From: Bacteroidales bacterium
GTDB lineage: Bacteria > Bacteroidota > Bacteroidia > Bacteroidales > WCHB1-69
Length of the DNA stretch: 64,000 bases
Assembly: GCA_017633255.1 (NCBI GenBank)
Contig: JAGBPS010000039.1
Span: 1 to 64,000, forward strand
Direction: 5' to 3'
This document shows positions 35,144-45,281 of the stretch, one piece after another. Below the pieces are notes generated by a model that worked only from the letters and a program-made list of their open reading frames with translations, ran no database searches and was not told where the DNA came from. The translations under genes were made by a program, and so were the position numbers. How positions within the stretch are numbered: the stretch's first letter is position 1; the number at the start of each line of letters is the position of its first letter.

Positions 35144-38100
35144 GTGATCAATATAAAGAAAAGAACATATCGTTTTATCGCCGCCATTGCTGTCTTTGCG
35201 CTGTATTCCGCGGTATGGGCTATCCCCGCTCCAACAAGTCACTATTTTCCAGTGACCACTGAGGTTGAAGCACCCTCTCAGCCCGTCTCCTTCCAAGACG
35301 AGGAGATTGACTACATTATTCCCGAAATAGAAATGGAATTGCCTGTCTTCCCTCCTGATACAGGCGACAAACCCATTATTGAAGTACCCCAGCCCGACAA
35401 CAACCCGCTGAATGAAAATACGCCTTCCAGCCCGTTCCTGCTGAATAATCCCACAGGTGTTGGCACCCAAATACAATATAATCCCAATACCAACAGCTAC
35501 GATTTCCAATACATGACGGGCAACACGCCTTTCGGTCCCGGTGGAACAATGGATATCAACGAGTACATCAAATATGATCTTCGTCACTCCATCAAAGATT
35601 ACTGGAAAAGCAAAGGCGCACGTTACGCCGGAGGTCCCAATGCACGAGGAAGCGGCCTTATTCCCCAAATCAAAGTCGGTGGCGAGATTTTCGAGTCCAT
35701 ATTCGGCAGCAACATCATCGACATCCGTCCTTCCGGTAGCGCAGAGTTGATTTTCGGTATCATCCACCAAAATAACAAAAACCCGAATCTTCCCGTTAAA
35801 CAGCGAAGACGTACAGATTTCAATTTTGATGAAAACATCCAGCTAAACCTGGCCGCTAAAATCGGTGACAAAATTGAATTCAACCTGAATTACAACACCG
35901 AAGCGACCTTTGACTGGGAAGGCGAGGAATTGAAACTGAAATACGAAGGCAAAGAGGACGATATTCTTCAATTGCTGGAATTCGGTAATATCAACTTCCC
36001 CTTAAACAGCACGCTTATCACTGGTAGCCAAACCCTTTTCGGTGCCAAGACCGCATTGAAATTCGGCAACCTGACCATCACAGCTGTCGCCTCTGAAAAA
36101 CAATCCGAATCCAAAACCATCACCATCAGTGGCGGTGCGCAGAAAAATGAATTCTATTTCAAGGCAGACGAATACGACGAAAACAAGCACTTCTTCCTGG
36201 GACAATTCTTCCGAGACCATTACAACCAGTATTTGGAGACATTGCCTTTAGTGGGTTCTCCTATTGTGATTACCAAAATCGAAGTTTGGCGAACTACCAT
36301 CGGTGCCGCCACAAATGAGAACCGTAACATCATCGCATTCACCGATTTAGGTGAAGCCTCGCCTAACATGTCTACCATCCATCGTTATAATGATTATACT
36401 AAAGACTATCCCGACAATAGAATCAACAACCTGATTATGGGGCCTGATGCCTATTTGGATTCCACCCAGCTGAGAGAAATTTCCACCGTAAACAACTACC
36501 TTCGTACCAGAGGTATGGTTTCCGGCACAGATTTTGAAAAAGTGGAAAGTGCCCGTTTGTTGAATAGCTCTGAATATACCTTTAACTCCAAGCTAGGTTT
36601 CATCTCTTTGAACACAGCCTTGTCGGCTGACCAAGTGCTGGCTGTAGCCTTCCAATACACGGTAATCGGTGACGACCATGTTTACCAAGTAGGTGAATTC
36701 TCCAACGAGGTCACTTCTCCTAACTGTATCAGAGTCAAGTTGTTGAAGAGTACCAACCTCAACACAAAATCTCCATTGTGGAAGTTGATGATGAAAAACG
36801 TCTATAGTCTCTCCGCATATCAGGTATCAGAAAAAGACTTCAGACTGAATATCCTTTATACAGGCGATGACGAAGGTATTCCCAACGGCTTCTTCAACAA
36901 AAGTTCCGTAAAAGGTATTCCTTTGATCAGACTGGTAGGTTTGGACCGATTGAACCAACAAAAAGACCCCAGTCCTGATGGTATCTTTGACTTTATCGAC
37001 GGAGCTGCCACAGTAGGCGGTACTATCAACGCCAGCAACGGTAAGATTTATTTCCCCACCATTGAACCCTTCGGTAAAGATTTGCGGGCAGTGATTCCTG
37101 AGGCTGAATATGCTGACAAGTACGCTTTTGACTCCTTGTACACCATGACCAAAACCATGGCGCAGCAATTCACCAGTAAAAACAAATACTACATCGAAGG
37201 CTATTACTCTTCCACCTATGGTTCGGAATTTTCGTTGAACACATTCAATGTTCCTGAAGGATCAGTGAAAGTGGTGGCCGGTGGTCTTACCTTGACTGAA
37301 AATGTTGACTACACTGTCAATTACAGCATGGGAACGGTCTCCATCATCAATGAGGGTGTGCTGAATTCCGGCACTCCCATCACCATCACGATGGAAGACA
37401 AAAACAACTTCGCTGTCACCAAACAACGTATGTTGGGAACAACCTTGGACTACCGGTTCTCCGATAATTTCAACATCGGAGCAGTCCTCTTAAACCTCCA
37501 CGAAAAACCTTATACTCAAAAAGTTAACTATGGAAATGAGCCTATCAACAATCTGGTATGGGGTATGAACATGTCCTATCGCACCAAACTACCCTTCATC
37601 ACCAAATTGGTTGACTTTTTGCCATTCCACAGCACAACCACCGAATCCAATTTCAATGTTGATGCCGAATTTGCCCACTTCGTTCCCGGACATGCCAGAG
37701 CGATTGGCAAAGAAGGAACCACCTATATCGACGACTTCGAATCCACCAAATCCACCGTGGATTTAAGGACCTTCTCCAACTGGGTTTTGGCATCTACCCC
37801 GCAAGGACAGCCCAATCTCTTTCCGGAAGCCAGCACCAATGTCAATGAAAGTGAGCGCAGACAGCTGGCATACGGCTACAACAGAGCCAGACTGGCCTGG
37901 TATATCATCGATCCTCTATTCTACAATAACAACAGCTATACCCCCTCTCACCTTACCAGGGATGACCTTTCGCTTCCATACTCCCGTGCGGTTTATGAAC
38001 CGGAGTTGTTCCCCTATAAAGAACGTGAAAGCACGGCACAGTCCACTAATATTCCCGTTTTCAACTTGGCATTCTATCCTTCTGAAAGAGGACCTTACAA

Positions 38101-41100
38101 CTATGATATCACTGGCAGTGAAGGTCTTTCACGGGGTATTAACGAAGACGGTACCTTGAGAGATCCCCATACACGTTGGGGTGGTATCATGAGAAAGATG
38201 GATAACACCGATTTTGAATCCTCCAACTACGAGTACATCGAGTTCTGGATGATGGACCCCTTTATTGAAAATCCTAATCATACCGGTGGTAAGTTGTATT
38301 TCAACTTAGGTGATATTTCGGAAGATATTTTGAAAGACGGCAAGAAATTCTTTGAGAATGGTCTTCCCGTTGACGGATCTGACGCAGACGTAGAATACAC
38401 CGTTTGGGGACGTGTACCTACCACACAGATGATTGTCAACGCCTTTGACAACAATCCTAATTCACGTCAATACCAGGATGTTGGTTATGACGGTTTAAGT
38501 ACAGACCAAGAACGAAGTTTTCACAGCAATTATCTCGAACGTTTGGCCAACACCTTTGGCATCCAGTCCCCCGCCTATCAGAATGCTTACAACGACCCCT
38601 CTTCAGACAACTACCACTATTTCCGCGGCGGCGATTATGATGCTGCTACGTTGAGCATCACAGAACGTTACCACTACTATAACAATGCGGAAGGCAACTC
38701 GCCAACCGATGAGCAAAGTCCTGAATCCTACCCCACTTCCGCTTCAAGCCTGCCGAATGTGGAGGACGTCAACAACGACAACACCTTGAGTGACGAAGAA
38801 AAATATTATCAATATGTCATTGATTTGTCCCCCGACAAGATGGTAGTCGGTCAGAATTATATCAATGATATTTATGAAGCTACTCCCGAAGCTCTTCCTA
38901 ACGGAACTTCTCCCAAGACCAAATGGTATCAGTTCCGTATCCCTATCAAGGATCCTGACAAAGTGGTGGGTTCCATCCAAGGCTTTAACTCTATCCGTTT
39001 CATGAGAGTTTTCATGAAAGACTTCTCTGAACCTATCATCTGTCGTTTGGCCACCTTCGAATTGGTCCGTGCTGACTGGCGTACTTACACCCATCCCATT
39101 TACGAGGAAGGTGATTACGTTTCAGCTACAGGTGATGACAACACCTCTTTCCATGTTGGAACTATCAGCTATGAAGAAAATGCCAACAGAACTCCCATTC
39201 CATACGTTTTGCCTCCTGGTATTGAACGTGAACAAGGTTATGGCGGTACACAAGTGTATCTCACCAATGAGCAGGCTCTTACCATGAAGGTAGTGGATTT
39301 GGTCGATGGTGACGCACGCAGTATTTACAAGAGTACTGATTATGACCTGAGACAATTCAAACGTTTGAAAATGTTCATTCATGCGGAAGATGTATATTCC
39401 TCAGGAACTTTAAATAAAGGTGATGTGACCGTTTTCATCCGTTTGGGTAGTGACTTCACTGACAATTACTACGAATATGAAATCCCTGTGGAAATCACAC
39501 CTTGGGGTGTTGGGGCAGATACTACCCGTATTTGGCCTGTGGCGAACCGCATGGATATCTTATTGGATTCTCTGGTAGCTGTTAAACAAGAACGTAATAT
39601 TGCCGTCCGAAACGGACAGCATAGCAGTACTCAAGTGCCTTACTATTACTATCTCGGCAATGGGGAAAGGGTTACCATTATGGGTATGCCAAACCTGGCT
39701 AAGGTCACAACAATTATGATCGGTGTCCGAAATCCCAAAAAGCAACATTTAGGAGATGGGGATGACATGCAGGAAAAATCCGTGGAAGTCTGGATCAATG
39801 AGTTGAGACTATGTGGCTTCGACAAGAAATCAGGCGTAGCTGTTGTAGCCAATATGCGAATGAATCTGGCCGATTTAGGAGACTTCTCTGTGTCAACATC
39901 CTACTCTTCCGCAGGTTATGGGAGCCTTGACCAATCTGTTACTGAACTGAAAAAAGAAGCCGTCACCACCCTTGACATTGCCACCAATATTGATGCCGGC
40001 AAACTGATTTTCCCCGACAAATGGAATGTTAAAATTCCCGTACACTATGACTATTCTCTCAATGTGGTTACACCCGAATATAATCCGCTAAACCCGGATG
40101 TCAGACTTAAAGACGACTTGAAAACGTATACTACTGCTCAAGAGCGTGACTCTATCCGAAAGATGACTACCAGCCGCGTTGTTCGCCATAACGTTAACTT
40201 GATGAACATCCGTAAGGAAAGAAATTATGACAAACCCATTAAAATAAGACCTTGGGATTTGGAAAACTTTGATATTTCGTACTCCTATTCACAGACTAAG
40301 AAAAGCGATGTGGATGTGGAAATGGACAACCAGTTCAATCATTTTGGAGAGATTGGTTACACCTACAATAACAATCCTAAAAACATCAGACCTTTTGCAA
40401 AATCCAAAGGATTAAAATCCAAATGGTTACAATTAATCAAAGACTTTAACTTCAATCCTCTCCCCAAAGTAGTTACCATACGAACATCTCTCACACGAGA
40501 ATTGAATGCTTTCAAATACAGACCCAAGAGCCAAGGAAATATTATCATTGACACCAGCTTTATCAAAACATTCAACTGGGCGCGAAACTATGCCGTGAAC
40601 TGGGATCTGGCCCAATCGCTCAAAATTGAATACACCGCCAATGCTATGGCCCGTATTGACGAACCCGACGGACTTATTGACACGAAAGTAAAGAGAGATT
40701 CAGTATGGAGAAGTTTCGGCAAAGGCGGACGTACCAACCATTTCTACCAGAGAGTAATGGCTTCATGGCAGATTCCTATCAACAAATTCCCCGTATTCAA
40801 CTGGGTAACCGCCAATATTCGCTATACAGGTGATTATACCTATACAGGCTCCACATTGGCATTGGCCTATTTGGGTAATACTATCCAAAACTCCAACACC
40901 TATCAGGGAACTGGTACTCTTAATTTCGTAACCTTGTACAACAATGTTCCCTATCTGAAAAAAATAAACCAAGGACAAATAGGCAAAAGTAACAAAAACG
41001 ACGACAAAAACAAGAAATCAAAAGACGGGGACAAGGATGACAATAAAAATACAAAAGACAAGAAAGGGAAGGACAAAGGCAAAAACAAAAACAAAGACAA

Positions 41101-42505
41101 AGACGGTCGCGATTCTCTGAAAAATGAAGTTAATGTTGGCAGAGTTATTTTAGACGGTACGCTCCGATTCCTGATGCTGCTGAGAAATGTTTCTGTCACA
41201 TACACTCAAGGCAATGGAACGATACTCCCAGGTTACATGTTCCAACCCAACATCTTAGGATTAAATGTATCCTCTAAAGGCTCACCAGGATTCCTCTTTG
41301 TATTTGGTGGACAACCTGACATTCAAACCATTGCGGCGGAAAGACATTGGCTGACTACCGATTCACTGATGAATTCCTCGTTCCAAAGACGTCGTAATGA
41401 GACCTTTAATTATCGTGTGAACGTTGAGCCCTTCAAGGATTTCCGTATCGACGTCTCCGGAAATTGGACCAAGACAGAAAATTACACTGAATATTTCCGA
41501 GCATACAATGATGGACATATTGATCATTTCACCCCAATGACCACCGGTAATTTCAGTATGACTTTTGTCGGTCTTGCAAGTTTCTTCAAGAAAGGAGATG
41601 ACGTATTTGAAAACTTCATGAATGCCCGTCATTACTTGGCAGAACAAGTTGCTGCCAACAACCCCAATTCCCAAGGCATAAATCCCGAAACAGGATATCC
41701 TGACGGCTACGACGGCGTTGCCCAGGAAGTACTCACCAACGCATTCCTGTCCGCATACGGTGGCCGTAAACCAGAGAAGATGAATGTCAAAAACATATTC
41801 CCGAAATTCCCGCTTCCTAACTGGCGATTGAATTACAACGGTTTGACGAAAGTCAAAGGAATGAACAAAGTTTTCCAATCATTCTCCATTACCCATGCTT
41901 ACACCTCAACTTACACTGTCGGTGGATTTACTACCAATTCTTTATACCGGGAAGATGCCAATGGCAATTCTCTGGTCAAGAATACACTCGGAAACTTCAT
42001 TCCTAAATACGAATTCTCACAAATAAGCATTTCCGAGCAGTTCGCGCCTTTGATTGGTATTGACATGACTTTCAAAAACAGTTTGTTGCTGAAAGTGGAA
42101 TACAAACAGGCCCGTAACGTCACCTTGAGTTTCACCAATAATCAAATCACTGAAACAACTACCGCAGAACTTTCATGTTCCGCCGGTTACCGTTTCAAGG
42201 ATCTTAAAATAGGTTTTGTATTCTCCGGTATGAAACGCCAAGTGGTGAGCGACTTGAATCTTACCGCCGGCTTTGGTATGAAAAAGAATATGACAATCTT
42301 GCGTAAGATTGTTGAAAATGTCAACCAAATTTCAGCTGGTATGGTGACCATGACCATCAATTTCGCGGCAGATTATCAAATCAGCAGCCGTGTGGGCTTG
42401 AAGTTCTACTATGACCAAGTGATTAACCGTCCGAAGATTTCCAACCAATACAACAATATGAACTTCGAAACCGGTATCAGTATTAGATTGATGCTGACGA
42501 ACTAA
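35144..42505 (+). CDS. sprA: SprA/Sov, outer membrane translocon of the type IX secretion system
   Basis: 2453 residues, GTG start, signal peptide about residues 1-26. Size and content fit SprA/Sov (about 2400-2500 residues), the giant beta-barrel through which type IX substrates leave the cell: motifs such as SGSAELIFGIIHQNNKNPNLP, RRRTDFNFDENIQLNL and TYIDDFESTKSTVDLR are typical. The C-terminal strands end with KFYYDQVINRPKISNQY. An unusual Lys/Asp/Asn low-complexity block of about 45 residues lies near residues 1945-1990 (40981-41110). Cargo encoded here includes the protease at 57186. The gene directly follows ruvA. Confidence 0.95.
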   Translation: MINIKKRTYRFIAAIAVFALYSAVWAIPAPTSHYFPVTTEVEAPSQPVSFQDEEIDYIIPEIEMELPVFPPDTGDKPIIEVPQPDNNPLNENTPSSPFLLNNPTGVGTQIQYNPNTNSYDFQYMTGNTPFGPGGTMDINEYIKYDLRHSIKDYWKSKGARYAGGPNARGSGLIPQIKVGGEIFESIFGSNIIDIRPSGSAELIFGIIHQNNKNPNLPVKQRRRTDFNFDENIQLNLAAKIGDKIEFNLNYNTEATFDWEGEELKLKYEGKEDDILQLLEFGNINFPLNSTLITGSQTLFGAKTALKFGNLTITAVASEKQSESKTITISGGAQKNEFYFKADEYDENKHFFLGQFFRDHYNQYLETLPLVGSPIVITKIEVWRTTIGAATNENRNIIAFTDLGEASPNMSTIHRYNDYTKDYPDNRINNLIMGPDAYLDSTQLREISTVNNYLRTRGMVSGTDFEKVESARLLNSSEYTFNSKLGFISLNTALSADQVLAVAFQYTVIGDDHVYQVGEFSNEVTSPNCIRVKLLKSTNLNTKSPLWKLMMKNVYSLSAYQVSEKDFRLNILYTGDDEGIPNGFFNKSSVKGIPLIRLVGLDRLNQQKDPSPDGIFDFIDGAATVGGTINASNGKIYFPTIEPFGKDLRAVIPEAEYADKYAFDSLYTMTKTMAQQFTSKNKYYIEGYYSSTYGSEFSLNTFNVPEGSVKVVAGGLTLTENVDYTVNYSMGTVSIINEGVLNSGTPITITMEDKNNFAVTKQRMLGTTLDYRFSDNFNIGAVLLNLHEKPYTQKVNYGNEPINNLVWGMNMSYRTKLPFITKLVDFLPFHSTTTESNFNVDAEFAHFVPGHARAIGKEGTTYIDDFESTKSTVDLRTFSNWVLASTPQGQPNLFPEASTNVNESERRQLAYGYNRARLAWYIIDPLFYNNNSYTPSHLTRDDLSLPYSRAVYEPELFPYKERESTAQSTNIPVFNLAFYPSERGPYNYDITGSEGLSRGINEDGTLRDPHTRWGGIMRKMDNTDFESSNYEYIEFWMMDPFIENPNHTGGKLYFNLGDISEDILKDGKKFFENGLPVDGSDADVEYTVWGRVPTTQMIVNAFDNNPNSRQYQDVGYDGLSTDQERSFHSNYLERLANTFGIQSPAYQNAYNDPSSDNYHYFRGGDYDAATLSITERYHYYNNAEGNSPTDEQSPESYPTSASSLPNVEDVNNDNTLSDEEKYYQYVIDLSPDKMVVGQNYINDIYEATPEALPNGTSPKTKWYQFRIPIKDPDKVVGSIQGFNSIRFMRVFMKDFSEPIICRLATFELVRADWRTYTHPIYEEGDYVSATGDDNTSFHVGTISYEENANRTPIPYVLPPGIEREQGYGGTQVYLTNEQALTMKVVDLVDGDARSIYKSTDYDLRQFKRLKMFIHAEDVYSSGTLNKGDVTVFIRLGSDFTDNYYEYEIPVEITPWGVGADTTRIWPVANRMDILLDSLVAVKQERNIAVRNGQHSSTQVPYYYYLGNGERVTIMGMPNLAKVTTIMIGVRNPKKQHLGDGDDMQEKSVEVWINELRLCGFDKKSGVAVVANMRMNLADLGDFSVSTSYSSAGYGSLDQSVTELKKEAVTTLDIATNIDAGKLIFPDKWNVKIPVHYDYSLNVVTPEYNPLNPDVRLKDDLKTYTTAQERDSIRKMTTSRVVRHNVNLMNIRKERNYDKPIKIRPWDLENFDISYSYSQTKKSDVDVEMDNQFNHFGEIGYTYNNNPKNIRPFAKSKGLKSKWLQLIKDFNFNPLPKVVTIRTSLTRELNAFKYRPKSQGNIIIDTSFIKTFNWARNYAVNWDLAQSLKIEYTANAMARIDEPDGLIDTKVKRDSVWRSFGKGGRTNHFYQRVMASWQIPINKFPVFNWVTANIRYTGDYTYTGSTLALAYLGNTIQNSNTYQGTGTLNFVTLYNNVPYLKKINQGQIGKSNKNDDKNKKSKDGDKDDNKNTKDKKGKDKGKNKNKDKDGRDSLKNEVNVGRVILDGTLRFLMLLRNVSVTYTQGNGTILPGYMFQPNILGLNVSSKGSPGFLFVFGGQPDIQTIAAERHWLTTDSLMNSSFQRRRNETFNYRVNVEPFKDFRIDVSGNWTKTENYTEYFRAYNDGHIDHFTPMTTGNFSMTFVGLASFFKKGDDVFENFMNARHYLAEQVAANNPNSQGINPETGYPDGYDGVAQEVLTNAFLSAYGGRKPEKMNVKNIFPKFPLPNWRLNYNGLTKVKGMNKVFQSFSITHAYTSTYTVGGFTTNSLYREDANGNSLVKNTLGNFIPKYEFSQISISEQFAPLIGIDMTFKNSLLLKVEYKQARNVTLSFTNNQITETTTAELSCSAGYRFKDLKIGFVFSGMKRQVVSDLNLTAGFGMKKNMTILRKIVENVNQISAGMVTMTINFAADYQISSRVGLKFYYDQVINRPKISNQYNNMNFETGISIRLMLTN
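40981..41110 (+). other. Lys/Asp low-complexity insert in SprA
   Basis: About 43 residues made almost only of K, D, N and G, encoded by an A-rich, AAAGAC-like run. It interrupts otherwise normal beta-barrel sequence and so probably forms an exposed loop. Confidence 0.8.
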
Positions 42506-42590
42506 AAACTAAAAATTAAAAACTAAGAACTAAGGATTTTAACCGATAAAATTCAACATTCTTAATTCTTAACTCTTAGTTCTTAATTTA
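42506..42590 (+). repeat. AACTAAGAACTAAG inverted repeat between sprA and alaS
   Basis: Runs of AAAAACTAAAAATTAAAAAC lead to AACTAAGAACTAAG, mirrored by CTTAGTTCTTAA (42576-42590). It may act as a weak terminator or be another dispersed repeat. Confidence 0.55.
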
Positions 42591-42606
42591 AATAAATAAC
42601 AACACA

Positions 42607-45216
42607 ATGACATCCTCAGAAATTCGCACAGCCTTTTTGGAATTTTTCAAATCAAAACAACACCAGATTGTACCATCTGCCCCGATGGTCATCAAAAACG
42701 ATCCAACTTTGATGTTCACCAATGCGGGTATGAACCAATTCAAGGATATCTTTTTGGGCAACTCCCCCATCAAGTTCCCCCGTGCCGCCGACTCTCAGAA
42801 ATGTCTGCGTGTATCGGGCAAGCATAACGATTTGGAAGAAGTAGGCCGCGATACCTACCATCACACCATGTTCGAAATGCTCGGCAACTGGTCATTCGGT
42901 GATTATTTCAAGAAAGAAGCCATTGACTATGCCTGGGAGTTTCTGACCGAAGTCATGAAGTTAGACCCCAACAGACTGTACGCCACGGTGTTCCAGGGTG
43001 ACGAAAAAGACCATACTGAAGCCGATTTGGAAGCCAAAGAATACTGGAAACAGCATCTGCCCGAAGAACGCATTCTGTTTGGCAATAAAAAAGACAACTT
43101 CTGGGAAATGGGCGATACCGGCCCCTGCGGTCCCTGCTCCGAAATCCATATCGACCTGCGTGACGACAGCGAACGTGCCGCCGTTTCAGGCGCTTCCCTC
43201 GTCAACAAAGACAATCCTTTGGTGATTGAAATATGGAACCTCGTGTTCATGCAATTCAACCGCATCAATTCAGGAGAATTGCTGCCTTTGGCTCACAAGC
43301 ATGTGGACACCGGCATGGGCTTCGAGCGTCTGTGCATGGCGGTTCAGAACAAAAAATCGAATTACGACACCGACGTGTTCCAGCCGCTGATCCAGAAGCT
43401 GGCACAATTGTCGAATACCCAATATGGACAAAAAGAAGAAACCGACATTGCCCTGCGTGTCATTGCCGACCACTTGCGTGCCGTTTCTTTTGCCATTGCC
43501 GATGGCCAACTGCCCTCCAACAACGGAGCAGGTTACGTTATCCGCCGTATCTTAAGACGCGCCATCCGCTATGGTTTCACCTTCCTGAATATTAAGGAAG
43601 CTTTCATATACACCTTGGTAAAGGATTTGGTGGCACAAATGGGTGCCCAGTTCCCCGAACTGAAAGCCCAGCAGACACTCATCGAAAAAGTGATGCAGGA
43701 AGAAGAGAATTCCTTCCTCAAGACTCTGGATTCAGGTATTGCCAAATTCGAGAACTACTGTGCCAAAGCAGGTCAGAACAAAGTGATTGACGGCGCTTTC
43801 GCCTTTGAATTGTTCGACACTTACGGCTTCCCCATCGACCTTACCCAGCTGATGGCCGAAGAAAAAGGCATGACCGTTGACATGGATGGCTTCCACAAAG
43901 GCCTGGCCGAGCAGAAACAACGCTCCAGAGCCGCGGCAGCCGTGGAAACCGAAGACTGGATCGAGTTGCTGCCAGGTGTGGCTCAAACCGAATTTGTGGG
44001 CTACCACCAGCTGGAATGCGAGGTGAAAGTGGTCAAATTCAGATCGGTCAAGACCAAGGGCAAACAACTGTTCCAGATTGTATTGGACAAGACCCCCTTC
44101 TATGCCGAGATGGGTGGACAGGTAGGTGATACCGGTGTGTTGGAATCCGTAAACGAGAAAATCAACATTATCAATACTACCAAGGAAAACAACCTCATCA
44201 TACACTCCACCACCGCTTTGGCCGACAAGATGGAAGCCACTTTCGTGGCCAAAGTGAACCAAGAGAAGCGTGTGGCCATCCAGAACAACCACTCGGCCAC
44301 TCACCTGCTCCATTTCGCCTTGAGACAAATTCTTGGCACACATGTGGAACAGAAAGGCTCTTTGGTGGCTGCTGACAGATTCCGCTTCGACTTCTCCCAT
44401 TTCGCCAAAATGAGCAATGAAGAAATAGAGAAAGTGGAGAAACTGGTGAACCAGCTGATCAGAAACAATAATCCTTTGCAAGAATATATCGACACTCCGA
44501 TTGCCGAAGCCCAGAAGATGGGAGCTATGGCCCTTTTCGGAGAAAAATACGGTGACAAAGTCCGTGTTATCAAATTCGGTGACTCTATTGAATTATGTGG
44601 TGGTACGCACACCCCGGCTACGGGTAATATCGGTCTGTTCAAGATTGTGTCAGAAAGCGCCATCGCCGCCGGTGTAAGACGTATTGAAGCTGTGACAGGA
44701 GCCGCCGCTGAGGACTTTATGATGGAAAAACAGCACCTGTATGAGGAATTGAAGAGCCTGTTAGGAACCGACGACATCATGCGTTCCATCGAAAAGCTGA
44801 TGCAGGACAACGACAAGGCCAAGAAAGAAATCGAGCAATTCGAGAAAGAGAAAATCAACCAGTTTACCAACGAAATCAAGAACAAAGTCACTGAAATCAA
44901 CGGCATCCATGTGATTCGTGAGGTGAAGGACATGAATCCCGACGGCATGAAACAAGCCGCTTACAACCTGCGCACCTCTATGGAGAAACTGGCCATTGTT
45001 TTCGGCACCAAATACGGTGAGAAACCGAACCTGATTGTAGCTTTGTCTGACGACCTCGTAGCTGCCGGTCTCAACGCCGGACAGCTGGTGCGCGAGGCAG
45101 GCAAGCTCATCCAAGGTGGTGGCGGCGGTCAGCCTGGCTTGGCTACAGCCGGTGGCAAAAACCCCGATGGCATCGAAGCCGCCGTGGACTTTGTAATTAG
45201 CAAATTAGTAAATTAG
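42607..45216 (+). CDS. alaS: Alanyl-tRNA synthetase
   Basis: 869 residues. Class II core: TNAGMNQFKDIFLG, the FEMLGNWSFGDYFKKEAI block, GMGFERLCMAVQ. The editing domain carries HSATHLL (near residue 562) and CGGTHTPATGNIG, the zinc-binding set. The C-terminal domain includes GGGGGQPGLATAGGK. It charges tRNA-Ala and clears mis-acylated Ser/Gly. The last seven codons (VISKLVN) are written by a TAATTTG-type repeat that continues past the stop, so the extreme C-terminus has been rewritten by repeat DNA. Confidence 0.97.
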   Translation: MTSSEIRTAFLEFFKSKQHQIVPSAPMVIKNDPTLMFTNAGMNQFKDIFLGNSPIKFPRAADSQKCLRVSGKHNDLEEVGRDTYHHTMFEMLGNWSFGDYFKKEAIDYAWEFLTEVMKLDPNRLYATVFQGDEKDHTEADLEAKEYWKQHLPEERILFGNKKDNFWEMGDTGPCGPCSEIHIDLRDDSERAAVSGASLVNKDNPLVIEIWNLVFMQFNRINSGELLPLAHKHVDTGMGFERLCMAVQNKKSNYDTDVFQPLIQKLAQLSNTQYGQKEETDIALRVIADHLRAVSFAIADGQLPSNNGAGYVIRRILRRAIRYGFTFLNIKEAFIYTLVKDLVAQMGAQFPELKAQQTLIEKVMQEEENSFLKTLDSGIAKFENYCAKAGQNKVIDGAFAFELFDTYGFPIDLTQLMAEEKGMTVDMDGFHKGLAEQKQRSRAAAAVETEDWIELLPGVAQTEFVGYHQLECEVKVVKFRSVKTKGKQLFQIVLDKTPFYAEMGGQVGDTGVLESVNEKINIINTTKENNLIIHSTTALADKMEATFVAKVNQEKRVAIQNNHSATHLLHFALRQILGTHVEQKGSLVAADRFRFDFSHFAKMSNEEIEKVEKLVNQLIRNNNPLQEYIDTPIAEAQKMGAMALFGEKYGDKVRVIKFGDSIELCGGTHTPATGNIGLFKIVSESAIAAGVRRIEAVTGAAAEDFMMEKQHLYEELKSLLGTDDIMRSIEKLMQDNDKAKKEIEQFEKEKINQFTNEIKNKVTEINGIHVIREVKDMNPDGMKQAAYNLRTSMEKLAIVFGTKYGEKPNLIVALSDDLVAAGLNAGQLVREAGKLIQGGGGGQPGLATAGGKNPDGIEAAVDFVISKLVN

Positions 45217-45233
45217 TTAATATGCTAATTAAT
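45191..45233 (+). repeat. TAATTTG-type tandem repeat, copy 3, overlapping the end of alaS
   Basis: ATTAGCAAATTAGTAAATTAG and more: inverse-orientation units of the repeat seen at 17231 and 54305. The alaS stop codon lies inside it. Confidence 0.7.
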
Positions 45234-45281
45234 AGGATTTTGTATCACTAAAACCTAACGACTAATCCCTATCATCTTGTC

